Made by a program: the position numbers and the translations under genes. The notes below the pieces were generated by a model. It did not search any database. It saw nothing but the letters and a program-made list of their open reading frames with translations, and was not told the origin of the DNA. From contig CACHVZ010000002.1 of NCBI GenBank assembly GCA_902583445.1, forward strand, positions 18,191 to 82,190: 64,000 nt of DNA. The letters run 5' to 3'. This document shows positions 20,384 through 31,508 of the stretch, in pieces; within the stretch, counting starts at the first letter, position 1, and every line of letters begins with the position of its first letter. This stretch comes from an uncultured Bacteroidota bacterium (GTDB lineage: Bacteria > Bacteroidota > Bacteroidia > Flavobacteriales > Flavobacteriaceae).

Positions 20384-20833
20384 ATGAATCTTCAAAAAAT
20401 TACAAAAATAGGGTGCATAACTCTTGGTGTGCTAGGTATTATATTTCTTTTCTTAGTTTTTGGAACAGGAGATGATACAATAAAAATGTCTGCTGCATCA
20501 GGAAACTTTGGAGTTATTACTCCAATTATACTTTTAAGTCAATTAATACTTTTTATTGCTGTAATTGTAACTCTAACATTTTCCTTAAGAGGCTTGGCAA
20601 AAGATAAGGCTAAAATGAAAAGTGCGTTAACTTCTTTTGGATTATTTCTAGTTGTAATAGTTATTGCATTTGTTCTTTCAAGTGGTGTTGAAACTCCAAT
20701 GAGAGATGGTAAAGTTTTGTCAGCTATTGGTTCAAGACTTGTAGGTACTGGTATTAGAGTATTCTACATTTTAGTTATTGTTGCAGTTGGACTAATGATT
20801 TTTTCAGGAGGAAAAAAATTTATTAAAAAGTAA
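20384..20833 (+). CDS. Integral membrane protein of unknown function in the exbB-exbD operon
   Basis: 149 aa with four hydrophobic segments; lies between ExbB and ExbD. Confidence 0.7.
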   Translation: MNLQKITKIGCITLGVLGIIFLFLVFGTGDDTIKMSAASGNFGVITPIILLSQLILFIAVIVTLTFSLRGLAKDKAKMKSALTSFGLFLVVIVIAFVLSSGVETPMRDGKVLSAIGSRLVGTGIRVFYILVIVAVGLMIFSGGKKFIKK

Positions 20834-20836
20834 ACT

Positions 20837-21460
20837 ATGGCTAGAAGAAAGTCACCAGAAGTTAATGCAGGGTCGATGGCTGATATTGCCTTTCTACTTT
20901 TGATTTTCTTTCTTGTTACTACAACAATTGAGACTGATAGTGGTATTAACAGAAAGTTGCCTCCTATGGAGGAACAAATTGATCCACCAATAATCAGACA
21001 AAAAAATATTTTCACAGTTGTAGTAAATAAAAATAATCAGTTGTTAGTTGAAGAAGAATTAACTGATATTAAAGATCTAAGAAATCTCGCAGTAGATTTT
21101 CTTGATAACGGAGGAGGATCTGGAGAAGAAGCTTGTGATTATTGTCAAGGCAATAGGGACCCAAGGTCATCAGATAACCCTGATAAAGCTATTATATCTC
21201 TAAAAAATGATAGAGAGACTGAATATAAAGTTTATATAGCAGTTCAAAACGAGTTAGTTGCAGCATACAATGTTCTCAGAAATAGAGAGTTTGCTAGATT
21301 ATATCCTAATGAGGCTTTAACTTACATTGAGGCTGATCTTAGGTACAGTGATCCGAGAACTTCTCCTGATGATAAGTCTAGTCTCAAAGAAAAATTAGAT
21401 GTTATAAAAGCATTGTACCCGCAAAAGTTATCTGAGGCTGAACCAAGTAAAGTAAATTAA
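20837..21460 (+). CDS. exbD: Biopolymer transporter ExbD/TolR
   Basis: PEVNAGSMADIAFLLLIFFLVTTTIETDSGI; DRETEYKVYIAVQNEL. Confidence 0.9.
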   Translation: MARRKSPEVNAGSMADIAFLLLIFFLVTTTIETDSGINRKLPPMEEQIDPPIIRQKNIFTVVVNKNNQLLVEEELTDIKDLRNLAVDFLDNGGGSGEEACDYCQGNRDPRSSDNPDKAIISLKNDRETEYKVYIAVQNELVAAYNVLRNREFARLYPNEALTYIEADLRYSDPRTSPDDKSSLKEKLDVIKALYPQKLSEAEPSKVN

Positions 21461-21461
21461 T

Positions 21462-21944
21462 ATGGCAAAATTTAAAAAAAATAAAAGTGGAGATCTACCT
21501 GCAATATCTACTGCATCTCTTCCAGATATAGTTTTTATGTTATTATTCTTTTTTATGGTTGCAACTGTTATGAGGGATAGTACTCTTATGGTACAAAATA
21601 CTTTGCCTGCTGCCGATCAAGTTCAGAAGCTAGATAAAAAGGATAGAGTAATTTATATCTATGCTGGTAAACCTTCTAGTAGATATATTGATACTTATGG
21701 TAGCTCAGCTAAAATTCAACTTAATGACAAGTTTGGTACCGTTGAGGAGGTTGGCGCCTTTGTTCTTGCTGAAAGAGCTGCAAAACGTCAAGAGCTTCAA
21801 AATGTTCTAACAACTGCACTAAAGGTTGATAGTGACACTAAAATGGGAATCATAAGTGATATCAAACAAGAGTTACGTAAGGTTAACGCACTAAAACTAA
21901 ACTACACTACTAGAGTTGGAGATTATACTCAAAATTTCAACTAG
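21462..21944 (+). CDS. exbD: Biopolymer transporter ExbD/TolR (second copy)
   Basis: PAISTASLPDIVFMLLFFFMVATVMRDSTLMVQNTLP. Confidence 0.9.
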   Translation: MAKFKKNKSGDLPAISTASLPDIVFMLLFFFMVATVMRDSTLMVQNTLPAADQVQKLDKKDRVIYIYAGKPSSRYIDTYGSSAKIQLNDKFGTVEEVGAFVLAERAAKRQELQNVLTTALKVDSDTKMGIISDIKQELRKVNALKLNYTTRVGDYTQNFN

Positions 21945-22611
21945 TAAAAAGTTAGTAATTTTACTTTTTTTTTTAAGTACAATCTCTAGCTTAATTGCTC
22001 AAGATACTAATGGAGAAGATTTCTATAGAGAAGATCAATTTTATTTTGGCTCAAGCTATTTTATCCAGACTGAACAAGTAACTGATTTCAAACAAAATGG
22101 ATTCTCTGGTAATTTTCAAATTGGTTTTATAAGAGATATTCCCTTAAATAAAACTTCTACCAATGCTTTGGGAATTGGTTTAGGGTTTGAGAGAAACTTA
22201 TTCACATCTAATATTCAGGCTTTAGAAGTTGATGGTGAAATAGATTATGATATTATAGTAAGTAGATTTCTTGAATCTAAGAATAAAATATCATATTCAT
22301 CAATAGCAATTCCTATTGAATTTAGATGGCGTAAATCTTCTGTGGATGTTTATAGATTTTGGAGAATATATTCTGGACTCAAGATTAAAAAGAATTTCTC
22401 GTTATTTTCAAATCCATCCTATGGAAAAGAATTAAAAATCAAAGATATTCAAGAATGGACTTCATCAATATATTTTAATGTAGGATATAATACATGGAAT
22501 ATCTCCTTAGAATATGATTTAAATCCTTTAATTAAAAATCAAGAAACATTAGATGGAAATACTCTAAATGTAGGTTTCTTTAGACTTGGACTTATTTTTT
22601 ATTTGTTATAA
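21916..22611 (+). CDS. PorT-like outer-membrane beta-barrel protein
   Basis: Signal peptide (LVILLFFLSTISSLIAQ) and alternating beta-barrel-like sequence; position after exbD typical for Bacteroidota. Confidence 0.7.
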   Translation: MEIILKISTSKKLVILLFFLSTISSLIAQDTNGEDFYREDQFYFGSSYFIQTEQVTDFKQNGFSGNFQIGFIRDIPLNKTSTNALGIGLGFERNLFTSNIQALEVDGEIDYDIIVSRFLESKNKISYSSIAIPIEFRWRKSSVDVYRFWRIYSGLKIKKNFSLFSNPSYGKELKIKDIQEWTSSIYFNVGYNTWNISLEYDLNPLIKNQETLDGNTLNVGFFRLGLIFYLL

Positions 22612-24033
22612 TTCTTTTCTTAATCTGGCAACTGGAATGTCTAGCTGTTCTCTATATTTTGCAACTGTTCTTCTTGCAACTTTAAACCCCTTAGTAGATA
22701 ATTTACTGGATAAATCTAAATCAGATAATGGCTTTATTTTATCTTCAGATTCTACAATCTCTTGTAAGATTCTTTTAATCTCAATTGTTGATATATCATC
22801 TCCATCACTATTTTTCATTCCCTCAGAGAAGTAGCTTTTTAAAAGCCGAATTCCATACGGTGAATCCATATATTTACTATTTGCAACTCTTGAAACAGTA
22901 GAAATATCTAAATTAATTTTTTCAGCAATGTCCTTTAAAATCATAGGTTTAAGATTACTTTCTTCTCCCGTTAAAAAATAATCTTTCTGAAAGTTAACAA
23001 TTGCATTTACTGTTTGAAAAAGAGTTTGATGTCTTTGCTCTATTGCTTCAATAAACCATTTTGCTGAATCAAGTTTTTGCTTTAAAAATTGAATTGCTTG
23101 ATTTTGTGATTTTGTTTTATTTGGATCTTTTTTATATCCTTCTAATATATTTTTATAGGAATTAGAAAGTCTTAATTCTGGAGAATTTCTTTTATTTAAT
23201 TCTACAATTAAATCTCCATCCTCAATTGTTAATATAAAGTCTGGAGTAATTGCATTATTAGCAAAATCACTAGTTATTGAACCTCCTGGTTTAGGATTCA
23301 GCTTTGATATTTCCTTAATAGCTTCTTTTAATTTTTGTTCGTTTAAGTTTAGTTTCTCTGATAATTTAGAGAACTTTTTCTTAGAGAATGAATCAAAATC
23401 ATTTTCAATGATTTTAATAGAATTATCAATTGACTCTTTTGAGTTTTTTCTTCTTAATTGAATTAATAGACATTCTTTTAGAGATCTTGCACCAACTCCT
23501 GGAGGATCCAACTCTTGAATTTTCTTTAATACTGATAATATTTCTTGTTTTGAAGTTACTATGTTCTGTGTAAATGCTAAATCATCAATTATATCTTCTA
23601 TCTCTCTTCTTAAATAACCACTTTCATCAATACTTCCGATTAAAAAATCACAAATAGGCTTATATTTTTCATCAAGAATTAAATTTTTTGATTGATTATC
23701 TAGATATTGATGAAAGCTATATGAAGCTTTTGTTTGAAAGCTAGTATTTTCCTCATCACCTGTATAATAACTTTGACTATGGTCAAAATCGTCAGACATA
23801 TCTGTTAAAAAATCATCTACATTGACATCCTCATCATTATTAACTTCAAATTCATCTTTTTCAATATCTGTATCTGTTTTTTCGCTACCCATCTCTAAGG
23901 CAGGATTCTCCTCAATTTCATTTTTAATTTTTTGTTCTAATTCTGCTGTAGTAAGCTGAAATAGTTTCATTAACTGAATCTGTTGTGGTGATAGCTTTTG
24001 AGAAAGCTTTAATTGTAATTTCTGATTAAGCAT
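22606..24033 (-). CDS. rpoN: RNA polymerase sigma-54 factor
   Basis: N-terminal QLKLSQKLSPQQIQLMKLFQL..ELEQKI..EIEENPAL; C-terminal RpoN-box-like ARRTVAKYREQLDIPVARLRKEL. Confidence 0.96.
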   Translation of the reverse strand: MLNQKLQLKLSQKLSPQQIQLMKLFQLTTAELEQKIKNEIEENPALEMGSEKTDTDIEKDEFEVNNDEDVNVDDFLTDMSDDFDHSQSYYTGDEENTSFQTKASYSFHQYLDNQSKNLILDEKYKPICDFLIGSIDESGYLRREIEDIIDDLAFTQNIVTSKQEILSVLKKIQELDPPGVGARSLKECLLIQLRRKNSKESIDNSIKIIENDFDSFSKKKFSKLSEKLNLNEQKLKEAIKEISKLNPKPGGSITSDFANNAITPDFILTIEDGDLIVELNKRNSPELRLSNSYKNILEGYKKDPNKTKSQNQAIQFLKQKLDSAKWFIEAIEQRHQTLFQTVNAIVNFQKDYFLTGEESNLKPMILKDIAEKINLDISTVSRVANSKYMDSPYGIRLLKSYFSEGMKNSDGDDISTIEIKRILQEIVESEDKIKPLSDLDLSSKLSTKGFKVARRTVAKYREQLDIPVARLRKEL

Positions 24034-24077
24034 ATTTAATAATACTTAAACAAAATTAAGAAAAGAATTAATTTCAA

Positions 24078-25502
24078 TTAAAAAGATGCATTTTTTGGTG
24101 TCCTTGGATAAGGAATTACATCTCTAATGTTTGACATACCGGTACAAAACATTACCATTCTTTCAAAACCTAGTCCAAAACCACTATGAGGAACAGTCCC
24201 ATATTTTCTAAGATCTATGTACCACCACAATTCCTTATCGTCAATACCCATGTCAGACATTCTCTTTTTGAGTATATCTAGTCTTTCCTCTCTTTGAGAA
24301 CCTCCTATTATCTCACCAATACCTGGGAATAATACGTCCATCGCTCTAACTGTTTTATCATCTTCATTTAACCTCATATAAAATGCTTTAATTTTTGAAG
24401 GATAATCATAAATAATTACAGGAGATTTAAAATGCTTTTCAACCAGAAATCTCTCATGCTCACTTTGAAGATCGGAACCCCAATTATCTAGTAGGTATTT
24501 AAACTTTTTCTTTTTGTTATAATTGGAGCTTTTTAGTATTTCAAATGCCTCTGTATATGAAACACGAGTAAATTCATTATTTACAGTAAACTTAATCTTC
24601 TCAATTAGACTCAAATTGCTCCTCTCATTTTGTGGCTTTTGACTTTCCTCTTTTAAAAGTCTTTCTTCAAGGAAACTTAAATCTTCCTCACATTCTGTTA
24701 ATATATATTTTAAAATATGCTTTACAAATGATTCAGCTAAATCCATATTGTCATTTAGGTCATAAAAGGCCATTTCTGGCTCAATCATCCAAAATTCTGA
24801 AGCATGTCTTGAGGTATTGGAATTTTCTGCTCTAAAAGTTGGGCCAAATGTATAAACATTTCCTAAGCCAAGAGCATAGGTTTCTGCTTCAAGCTGGCCT
24901 GATACAGTAAGGCTAGTTTTTTTACCAAAAAAATCATCTGAATAGTCAACATCTTTTTTTGCTAGATCTTCTTTGCCTAATGTAGTCACTTTAAACATCT
25001 CTCCAGCTCCCTCAGCATCACTTGATGTAATAATTGGAGTATGAATATAATTGAAGCCATTTTTATTAAAATAATCATGAATACTAAAAGCCAATTTTGA
25101 TCTTATTCTCATCACAGAACTAAATGTTGAAGTTCTTATTCTAAGATGAGATTGCTCCCTTAAAAACTCAAAACTATGTTTCTTAGGTTGAATAGGATAT
25201 TCTTCAGGATCTGAATCACCCAATAGCTTAATATTTGAAACATTAATCTCAAAACTTTGACCTTTACCAATGCTATTAACTAATATGCCAGTAATTATTA
25301 ATGAACATCCAACACTAATTCTTTTGATAATATCTTCACCTATGATACCATCATTAATAACACATTGAATATTTTTGATTGTAGATCCATCATTTAATTC
25401 TATAAATTTATTAGCTCTAAATGCTCTAACCCAACCACCTAAATTGATCTCGCTTTCAATTAATGGAGAATCATAAATTTCTTTGACTTTTGATAGATTC
25501 AT
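24078..25502 (-). CDS. asnS: Asparaginyl-tRNA synthetase
   Basis: Class II motifs (YTFGPTFRAENSNTSRHASEFWMIEPEMAF; GFGLGFERMVMFCTGMSNIRDVIPYPRTP). Confidence 0.96.
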   Translation of the reverse strand: MNLSKVKEIYDSPLIESEINLGGWVRAFRANKFIELNDGSTIKNIQCVINDGIIGEDIIKRISVGCSLIITGILVNSIGKGQSFEINVSNIKLLGDSDPEEYPIQPKKHSFEFLREQSHLRIRTSTFSSVMRIRSKLAFSIHDYFNKNGFNYIHTPIITSSDAEGAGEMFKVTTLGKEDLAKKDVDYSDDFFGKKTSLTVSGQLEAETYALGLGNVYTFGPTFRAENSNTSRHASEFWMIEPEMAFYDLNDNMDLAESFVKHILKYILTECEEDLSFLEERLLKEESQKPQNERSNLSLIEKIKFTVNNEFTRVSYTEAFEILKSSNYNKKKKFKYLLDNWGSDLQSEHERFLVEKHFKSPVIIYDYPSKIKAFYMRLNEDDKTVRAMDVLFPGIGEIIGGSQREERLDILKKRMSDMGIDDKELWWYIDLRKYGTVPHSGFGLGFERMVMFCTGMSNIRDVIPYPRTPKNASF

Positions 25503-25503
25503 A

Positions 25504-26055
25504 CTAGACAGTTAGAATATCTTTTTCTTTTGATGTGAACATTTCCTCTACCTTGTTTATATATTTATCAGTAAGATCTTGAGAATCTACTTCTAGATTA
25601 GATTTCAAGTCATCAGAAATTTCTAGAGCTTTGATTTTATTATTTGCATCTTTTCTTGCATTTCGAATGCTCACTTTTGCAGATTCAGATTCAGATTTTG
25701 CAAATTTTGTTAGTTCAATTCTTCTTTCTTCTGTTAAAGGAGGAATATTAATTAGAATTGACTCGCCGTTATTAACAGGGTTAAATCCAAGATTAGAATC
25801 AATTATACTTTTTTCGATTTCATCAATTATTGACTTTTCCCATGGCTGAATACTTATCGTTTGAGCATTTGGTGTACTAACAGAAGCAACCTGATTTAAA
25901 GGAGTTAAATTACCATAATACTCAACTGAAATACCTTTTAACATTATAGGATTTGCCTTGCCGGCTCTGATTTTTGTTAGTTCAGTTTCTAAATGACCAA
26001 TAGCAGCCATCATATTTAATTCTGCATTTTCTATTATTTCTTGGTTGTTTTCCAT
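25504..26055 (-). CDS. frr: Ribosome recycling factor
   Basis: LTKIRAGKANPIML, LNQVASVSTPNAQTISIQPWEKS, IRNARKDAN. Confidence 0.96.
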   Translation of the reverse strand: MENNQEIIENAELNMMAAIGHLETELTKIRAGKANPIMLKGISVEYYGNLTPLNQVASVSTPNAQTISIQPWEKSIIDEIEKSIIDSNLGFNPVNNGESILINIPPLTEERRIELTKFAKSESESAKVSIRNARKDANNKIKALEISDDLKSNLEVDSQDLTDKYINKVEEMFTSKEKDILTV

Positions 26056-26065
26056 AATACCAGAC

Positions 26066-26776
26066 TTAACTAGAAACTTTTGTGCCTATTTTTTCTCCCA
26101 TAATAACTTTGGTCAAATTACCTTTTCTGTTCATATCAAAAACTATTATTGGAAGCTTATTCTCTTTACTTAATGTAAAAGCAGTAGTATCCATAATTTT
26201 TAACCCTTTACTTATAGTATCTTCAAAAGAAATATCATCAAATTTAATTGCTTCTTTATTCTTTTCAGGATCTTCATTATAAATACCATCAACTCTAGTC
26301 CCTTTTAATATAACATCCGCATTAATTTCAATCGCTCTAAGAACTGCTGCAGAGTCAGTTGTAAAATATGGATTACCAGTTCCTGATGCAAAAATTACAA
26401 CTCTACCTTTCTCCAGATGTCTAGTTGCTTTGCGTTTTATAAAAGGTTCTGCTATAGATTCCATTTTTATTGCAGATTGAAGTCTTGTAGGAATATCTAT
26501 ATTCTCTAAAGCATTTTGAAGAGCTAATCCATTAATAACTGTTGCAAGCATTCCCATGTAATCTGCTTGAACTCTGTCTATTCCATCTTTTGAACCACTT
26601 AACCCTCTAAAAATATTACCACCACCAACTACAATAGCAATCTCAACTCCTTGCTTATGAATTTCTTTGATTTCTTCTGCATAAACAACAAGCCTATCAT
26701 TATCTATGCCATAAGAATTTTTTCCTAATAGTGCTTCACCACTTAACTTTAGTAAAATTCGATTGTATTTCATCAT
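26066..26776 (-). CDS. pyrH: UMP kinase
   Basis: [49 protein letters not shown]. Confidence 0.96.
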   Translation of the reverse strand: MMKYNRILLKLSGEALLGKNSYGIDNDRLVVYAEEIKEIHKQGVEIAIVVGGGNIFRGLSGSKDGIDRVQADYMGMLATVINGLALQNALENIDIPTRLQSAIKMESIAEPFIKRKATRHLEKGRVVIFASGTGNPYFTTDSAAVLRAIEINADVILKGTRVDGIYNEDPEKNKEAIKFDDISFEDTISKGLKIMDTTAFTLSKENKLPIIVFDMNRKGNLTKVIMGEKIGTKVSS

Positions 26777-26813
26777 TTAGGAATTAAGCAAATATAATTA
26801 TAATGTTTCAAAT

Positions 26814-27503
26814 TTATTTAAATCTTAAAGCGTCACTAATAGAAAAATCTCCAATACTAATTCTCTTTAACTCATGAAGATGTGATCCTGAATTAAGTTT
26901 TTGTCCATAATCGTTAGCAATAGATCTAATATAAGTACCCTTAGAACATTCAATAATGAATTCAATATATGGTGTAGAGAAACTTAATATTTTAAAATTA
27001 TAAATTTCAATATCTCTTGGTTTAATTTCAATTTCAATTTTTTCCCTGGCATACTTGTACATTCTTTTACCATCTTTTTTTAGAGCAGAATAAATTGGAG
27101 GGAATTGTTTCTGTTTACCTATAAAAGTTTTTGAAATTTTTAAAACTTTATTTTCGTCAATATGTTTATAATCGTAGGTTCCATCTATCTTTGTCTCTCT
27201 GTCATAAGAAGGAGTTGTCTCACCCAATTTAATTATACCAGTATATTTTTTTGAAAGGTCCTGATATTTAGAAATATTTTTTGTTTCTTTCCCAATACAT
27301 ACAATTAACAGACCAGTCGCAAGGGGGTCAAGTGTACCAGCATGTCCAACCTTTATTTTTTTGACTTTTAGTCTTGTTTGTATACTCTTCCGAATATATT
27401 TAATAACATCGAATGAGGTCCATTCAATTGGTTTATCAATTAAAATTATCTTACCATTTCTAATATCATCCAGTGTTACAGACTCTATAAAGTCATTTAA
27501 CAT
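26814..27503 (-). CDS. truB: tRNA pseudouridine(55) synthase
   Basis: [52 protein letters not shown]. Confidence 0.95.
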   Translation of the reverse strand: MLNDFIESVTLDDIRNGKIILIDKPIEWTSFDVIKYIRKSIQTRLKVKKIKVGHAGTLDPLATGLLIVCIGKETKNISKYQDLSKKYTGIIKLGETTPSYDRETKIDGTYDYKHIDENKVLKISKTFIGKQKQFPPIYSALKKDGKRMYKYAREKIEIEIKPRDIEIYNFKILSFSTPYIEFIIECSKGTYIRSIANDYGQKLNSGSHLHELKRISIGDFSISDALRFK

Positions 27504-27509
27504 TGTAAA

Positions 27510-27740
27510 TTAATTTTTAGATTTTTTAAGAATTGTAAAAATGCAAAGAGTAAAGCCTGCAATTACAATAAGTGGTGCAAGTCTAATCCTTCTAAAATTA
27601 TATATTTCATCACTAAATACTTCAGGATCTTCTGAAGCTCCTCCTGACATTAGAAGAAAACCAATACCAATAACTAAAATTGACACAATTAGTAGCCTAA
27701 ATCTATTCTTATTAAATAAAAAATCTTTCCTTTTCATCAA
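27510..27740 (-). CDS. DUF3098 family small membrane protein
   Basis: 76 aa with two hydrophobic segments, located between truB and ftsX as in other Bacteroidota. Confidence 0.75.
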   Translation of the reverse strand: MMKRKDFLFNKNRFRLLIVSILVIGIGFLLMSGGASEDPEVFSDEIYNFRRIRLAPLIVIAGFTLCIFTILKKSKN

Positions 27741-27742
27741 TG

Positions 27743-28609
27743 CTATCTTGATATTTTTAATTTTAGATATTTCTGAGTAATAAAGTAAGAGCTAATATAT
27801 GATGTAAATATTCCAAATAAAATTATGAATGAAACTAAAATTATGATGTCCTTAATATTTGAAAAAAAATCAATTTCAGCTAATTCAAAACTAGTCTGAG
27901 ACAATAAAATAAATAGTAATATCAATGATATGATGGATGAGTAAAACCCTATCCTAATATAGCTTGCAATAAAAGGTCTTCTAATAAAACTTTTAGTAGC
28001 TCCAACAAGTTGCATTGTTTTTATTATATCTCTCTTGGAATATATTGAAATCTTAATAGAATTATTAATTAAAATAAAACTTGTAATAAAAAATAAAACA
28101 CTTGTAATAATAATCAATACTCCAATTTTATTAAAATTGTTCACTAGAGATTCAACTAATGGTTTATCATATTCAATTTCTTCAATAAATTGAAAATTGT
28201 CAAGACTCTCTATAAACTCTTCAATATTATATATATCGATTTTATCTCCAAAAAGCCTTACTGAAATTAGATCTAGTAGAGGATTATAACCTAAAAAACC
28301 AACAAATTCTTCACCAATTTCATTTGTAAATAATTCCGCTGCATCTTCTTTTGATATAAACTCAATGGATTTTACATTTTCATTTAAATTTAAAAACTTA
28401 TTAATTTGCTTGATATCACTATCTCTAGATGAATTTTTTAGATAAATACTAACTGTAATATTTTCTTTAAAATAGTTTTCTATCGAAGATGATTTCAAAT
28501 AAGTAAGTATAGCTACTGATAGAAAAAATAATACTATAGTATTAATTACAAATAGTGATATTAGGTTATTTGTTGACTTTTTTCTTTGATAAGAGTTTTT
28601 AAAATCCAT
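27743..28609 (-). CDS. ftsX: Cell division protein FtsX-like permease
   Basis: FtsX topology; ENITVSIYLKNSS, KTMQLVGATKSFIRRPFI. Confidence 0.9.
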   Translation of the reverse strand: MDFKNSYQRKKSTNNLISLFVINTIVLFFLSVAILTYLKSSSIENYFKENITVSIYLKNSSRDSDIKQINKFLNLNENVKSIEFISKEDAAELFTNEIGEEFVGFLGYNPLLDLISVRLFGDKIDIYNIEEFIESLDNFQFIEEIEYDKPLVESLVNNFNKIGVLIIITSVLFFITSFILINNSIKISIYSKRDIIKTMQLVGATKSFIRRPFIASYIRIGFYSSIISLILLFILLSQTSFELAEIDFFSNIKDIIILVSFIILFGIFTSYISSYFITQKYLKLKISR

Positions 28610-28697
28610 TTAAATTTTTATAAAAGTACTAAACAATTAATAAATTAATTTTTATGTTATTTAAATAAGTTCTTCCTTTGTAAAAAATTTATTTTCA

Positions 28698-31508
28698 GTG
28701 AAATACAATTTTCTAGAAATAGAAAAAAAATGGCAGAAATACTGGAGAGAGAACAAAACTTTTCAAGTAAGTATTTCTGAAAAACCAAAGTACTATGTCT
28801 TAGATATGTTCCCATATCCATCTGGTGCTGGTCTTCATGTAGGGCATCCTCTTGGATATATTGCCAGTGATATTTTTTCAAGATATAAGAGACATAAAGG
28901 TTTTAATGTACTTCATCCTCAAGGCTATGACTCATTTGGTTTGCCAGCAGAGCAATATGCAATAAAAACAGGCCAGAATCCAAAAAAAACAACCCAAGAA
29001 AATATTGATATGTATAGAAGGCAGCTGGACAGAATTGGTTTTTCATTTGATTGGTCAAGAGAAATAAGAACTTCTGAGCCAAATTACTATAAATGGACAC
29101 AGTGGATCTTCACATTAATGTTTAATGCCTTCTACTGTAAAATTGATAATAAGGCAAAGAACATTAGTGAATTGATTAATTCCTTTGAAAAAGATGGTGA
29201 TAATGAATATAAAAATGAGTTAGAGAATCTAGACTATTCATTTTCAAATGAAGAATGGAAAAATTTTAACGATAAAATTAAATCAGATATTTTGATGAAT
29301 TTTAGACTAGCCTATATTACTGATGGAGAGGTTAATTGGTGTGAGGAATTGGGAACTGTACTGGCAAATGATGAGATTATTAATGGAGTAAGTGAAAGGG
29401 GTGGATATCATGTAACAAAAAGAAAAGTTAAACATTGGTGTCTAAGATTAAGTAAGTACTCAGATAGACTTTTAGAGGATTTAAGTAAAATTGACTGGCC
29501 AGAACCTTTAAAAGAAATGCAAAGAAATTGGATTGGTAAATCAAAAGGTGTTTCATTAAAATTCGAAGTTGAAAACTCTGAAAAAAAAATTGAAGTTTTT
29601 ACAACTAGGCCTGACACTATTTTTGGAGTTTCATTTTTAACAATCGCACCTGAGTATGGAGACTTGTATGATATTTCTTTATCAAATAATAGAAAAGAAA
29701 TTAAAGATTATTTAGATGAAGTTTCAGTAAAGTCTGAAAGAGACAGACTATCAGATGTTAAATCTGTATCTGGAGTATTTTCTGGATCTTATGCAATCCA
29801 TCCATTTTCTGGTAAAAAAATTCCAATATGGATTTCGGATTATGTGCTGGCGAGTTATGGAACTGGTGCAGTAATGGGAGTTCCAGCTGGTGATCAGAGA
29901 GATTATGACTTTGCAAAAAAGTTTAAACTAGATATTCCAAACATTTTTGATCAGATTGATATTTCAAAATCAGCTTTTTCTGAAAAGACAGGATTTAAAT
30001 TAATCAACTCAGAATTTCTTAACGGTCATGATTATGAAACTTCACTAGAGATTATAATTAATAAAATTGAAGATAAAAAAATTGGAGAATCAAAAATTCA
30101 ATATAAACTTAGAGATGCTATTTTTAGTAGGCAAAGATATTGGGGTGAGCCAATTCCTATTTACTATAAAAATGATATACCAAAAAATATAGAAGAAATA
30201 TATCTTCCATTAAACCTTCCTGAAGTAGACAATTTTTTACCAACCAAAAATGGTGATTCCCCTTTAGGTAATTCTGATGAATGGGCCTGGGATGAAAAAA
30301 ATAAAAAGGTAACTCTTAATAGTAAAATTGATAATGTAAATGTTTTCCCACTAGAACTTAATACCATGCCTGGTTGGGCTGGAAGCTCATGGTATTTCTA
30401 CAGGTATATGGACCCGAAAAATAATAATGAATTCATTTCTAATGCTTCTCAATATTATTGGTCTGATGTTGATGTTTATTTTGGAGGAAGTGAACATGCT
30501 ACTGGACATTTACTTTACTCAAGATTTTATCAAAAATTTTTATTTGATTTAGGTTTTCTCCAAAAAGATGAATATGCTAAAAAGCTTGTTAACCAAGGAA
30601 TGATTCTTGGTAACTCTGCATTTATTTATCGTAAGTCAGGTACTTCAGAATACTTCTCAAAAAATTTAATTAATAATATAAAAGTTGATAGAATAAGGAT
30701 TGACATTAAATATGTAAATACAGAAAATGAAGTTGAAATAGATGTTTTAAAAAAAGAAGATAAAGATTTTAATAATGCTTCTTTTCATTTTGATAATGGG
30801 AAATTTGAGTGTATTAGAGAGCAAGAAAAAATGTCTAAATCAAAATTTAATGTCGTGAATCCTGATGAAATATGTGATCAATATGGAGCTGATACATTAA
30901 GGATGTATGAAATGTTTTTAGGACCAATTGAGCAGTCCAAACCCTGGGATACAAGAGGTATATCAGGTGTTTATTCTTTTTTGAAAAGGTTTTGGAATCT
31001 TTTCTTTGAAGATGATAAATTAACTTTAACTGAAGATATACCTTCAGAAGAATCTTTAAAATCACTACATAAGACAATAAAAAAAATTACTGAAGACATT
31101 GAGAAGCTTAATCTAAACACATGTATAAGTTCATTTATGATTTGTGTAAATGAACTTAGTGCATTAAAATGTAATAACAGATTAATACTTGAACAATTAC
31201 TTGTTTTAATTTCTCCTTTTGCACCTCATTTTGCTGAGGAACTTTGGAGTCAAATTGGGAATACAAAATCAATAATTGATGAAAAATATCCTGAATTTGA
31301 CAAAAAATACTTAATTGAGTCTGAAAAGAATTATCCAGTTTCTTTTAACGGTAAAACAAAATTTACCATAAACTTATCCCTGGAATTAGATTCTAACGAA
31401 ATTGAGAAAATTGTCTTATCTAATGAGAAAACAATATCAATCCTAAATAATGTAAGACCAAAGAAAGTTATTATAGTCCCTGGTAAAATCATTAATATAG
31501 TTGTATGA
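28698..31508 (+). CDS. leuS: Leucyl-tRNA synthetase
   Basis: MFPYPSGAGLHVGHPLGY (HIGH), TTRPDTIFGV editing site, MSKSKFNVVNPD (KMSKS). Confidence 0.97.
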   Translation: MKYNFLEIEKKWQKYWRENKTFQVSISEKPKYYVLDMFPYPSGAGLHVGHPLGYIASDIFSRYKRHKGFNVLHPQGYDSFGLPAEQYAIKTGQNPKKTTQENIDMYRRQLDRIGFSFDWSREIRTSEPNYYKWTQWIFTLMFNAFYCKIDNKAKNISELINSFEKDGDNEYKNELENLDYSFSNEEWKNFNDKIKSDILMNFRLAYITDGEVNWCEELGTVLANDEIINGVSERGGYHVTKRKVKHWCLRLSKYSDRLLEDLSKIDWPEPLKEMQRNWIGKSKGVSLKFEVENSEKKIEVFTTRPDTIFGVSFLTIAPEYGDLYDISLSNNRKEIKDYLDEVSVKSERDRLSDVKSVSGVFSGSYAIHPFSGKKIPIWISDYVLASYGTGAVMGVPAGDQRDYDFAKKFKLDIPNIFDQIDISKSAFSEKTGFKLINSEFLNGHDYETSLEIIINKIEDKKIGESKIQYKLRDAIFSRQRYWGEPIPIYYKNDIPKNIEEIYLPLNLPEVDNFLPTKNGDSPLGNSDEWAWDEKNKKVTLNSKIDNVNVFPLELNTMPGWAGSSWYFYRYMDPKNNNEFISNASQYYWSDVDVYFGGSEHATGHLLYSRFYQKFLFDLGFLQKDEYAKKLVNQGMILGNSAFIYRKSGTSEYFSKNLINNIKVDRIRIDIKYVNTENEVEIDVLKKEDKDFNNASFHFDNGKFECIREQEKMSKSKFNVVNPDEICDQYGADTLRMYEMFLGPIEQSKPWDTRGISGVYSFLKRFWNLFFEDDKLTLTEDIPSEESLKSLHKTIKKITEDIEKLNLNTCISSFMICVNELSALKCNNRLILEQLLVLISPFAPHFAEELWSQIGNTKSIIDEKYPEFDKKYLIESEKNYPVSFNGKTKFTINLSLELDSNEIEKIVLSNEKTISILNNVRPKKVIIVPGKIINIVV

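Noticed and set aside
22586-22834. 82-aa plus-strand ORF overlapping the rpoN 3' end
   Set aside because: Antisense to the conserved RpoN C-terminal region; no independent support.
28698-31508. Leucyl-tRNA synthetase looked longer than usual, with an inserted segment near residues 150-200
   Set aside because: As far as I recall, a comparable insertion is common in Bacteroidota LeuS; HIGH, editing and KMSKS regions are intact.
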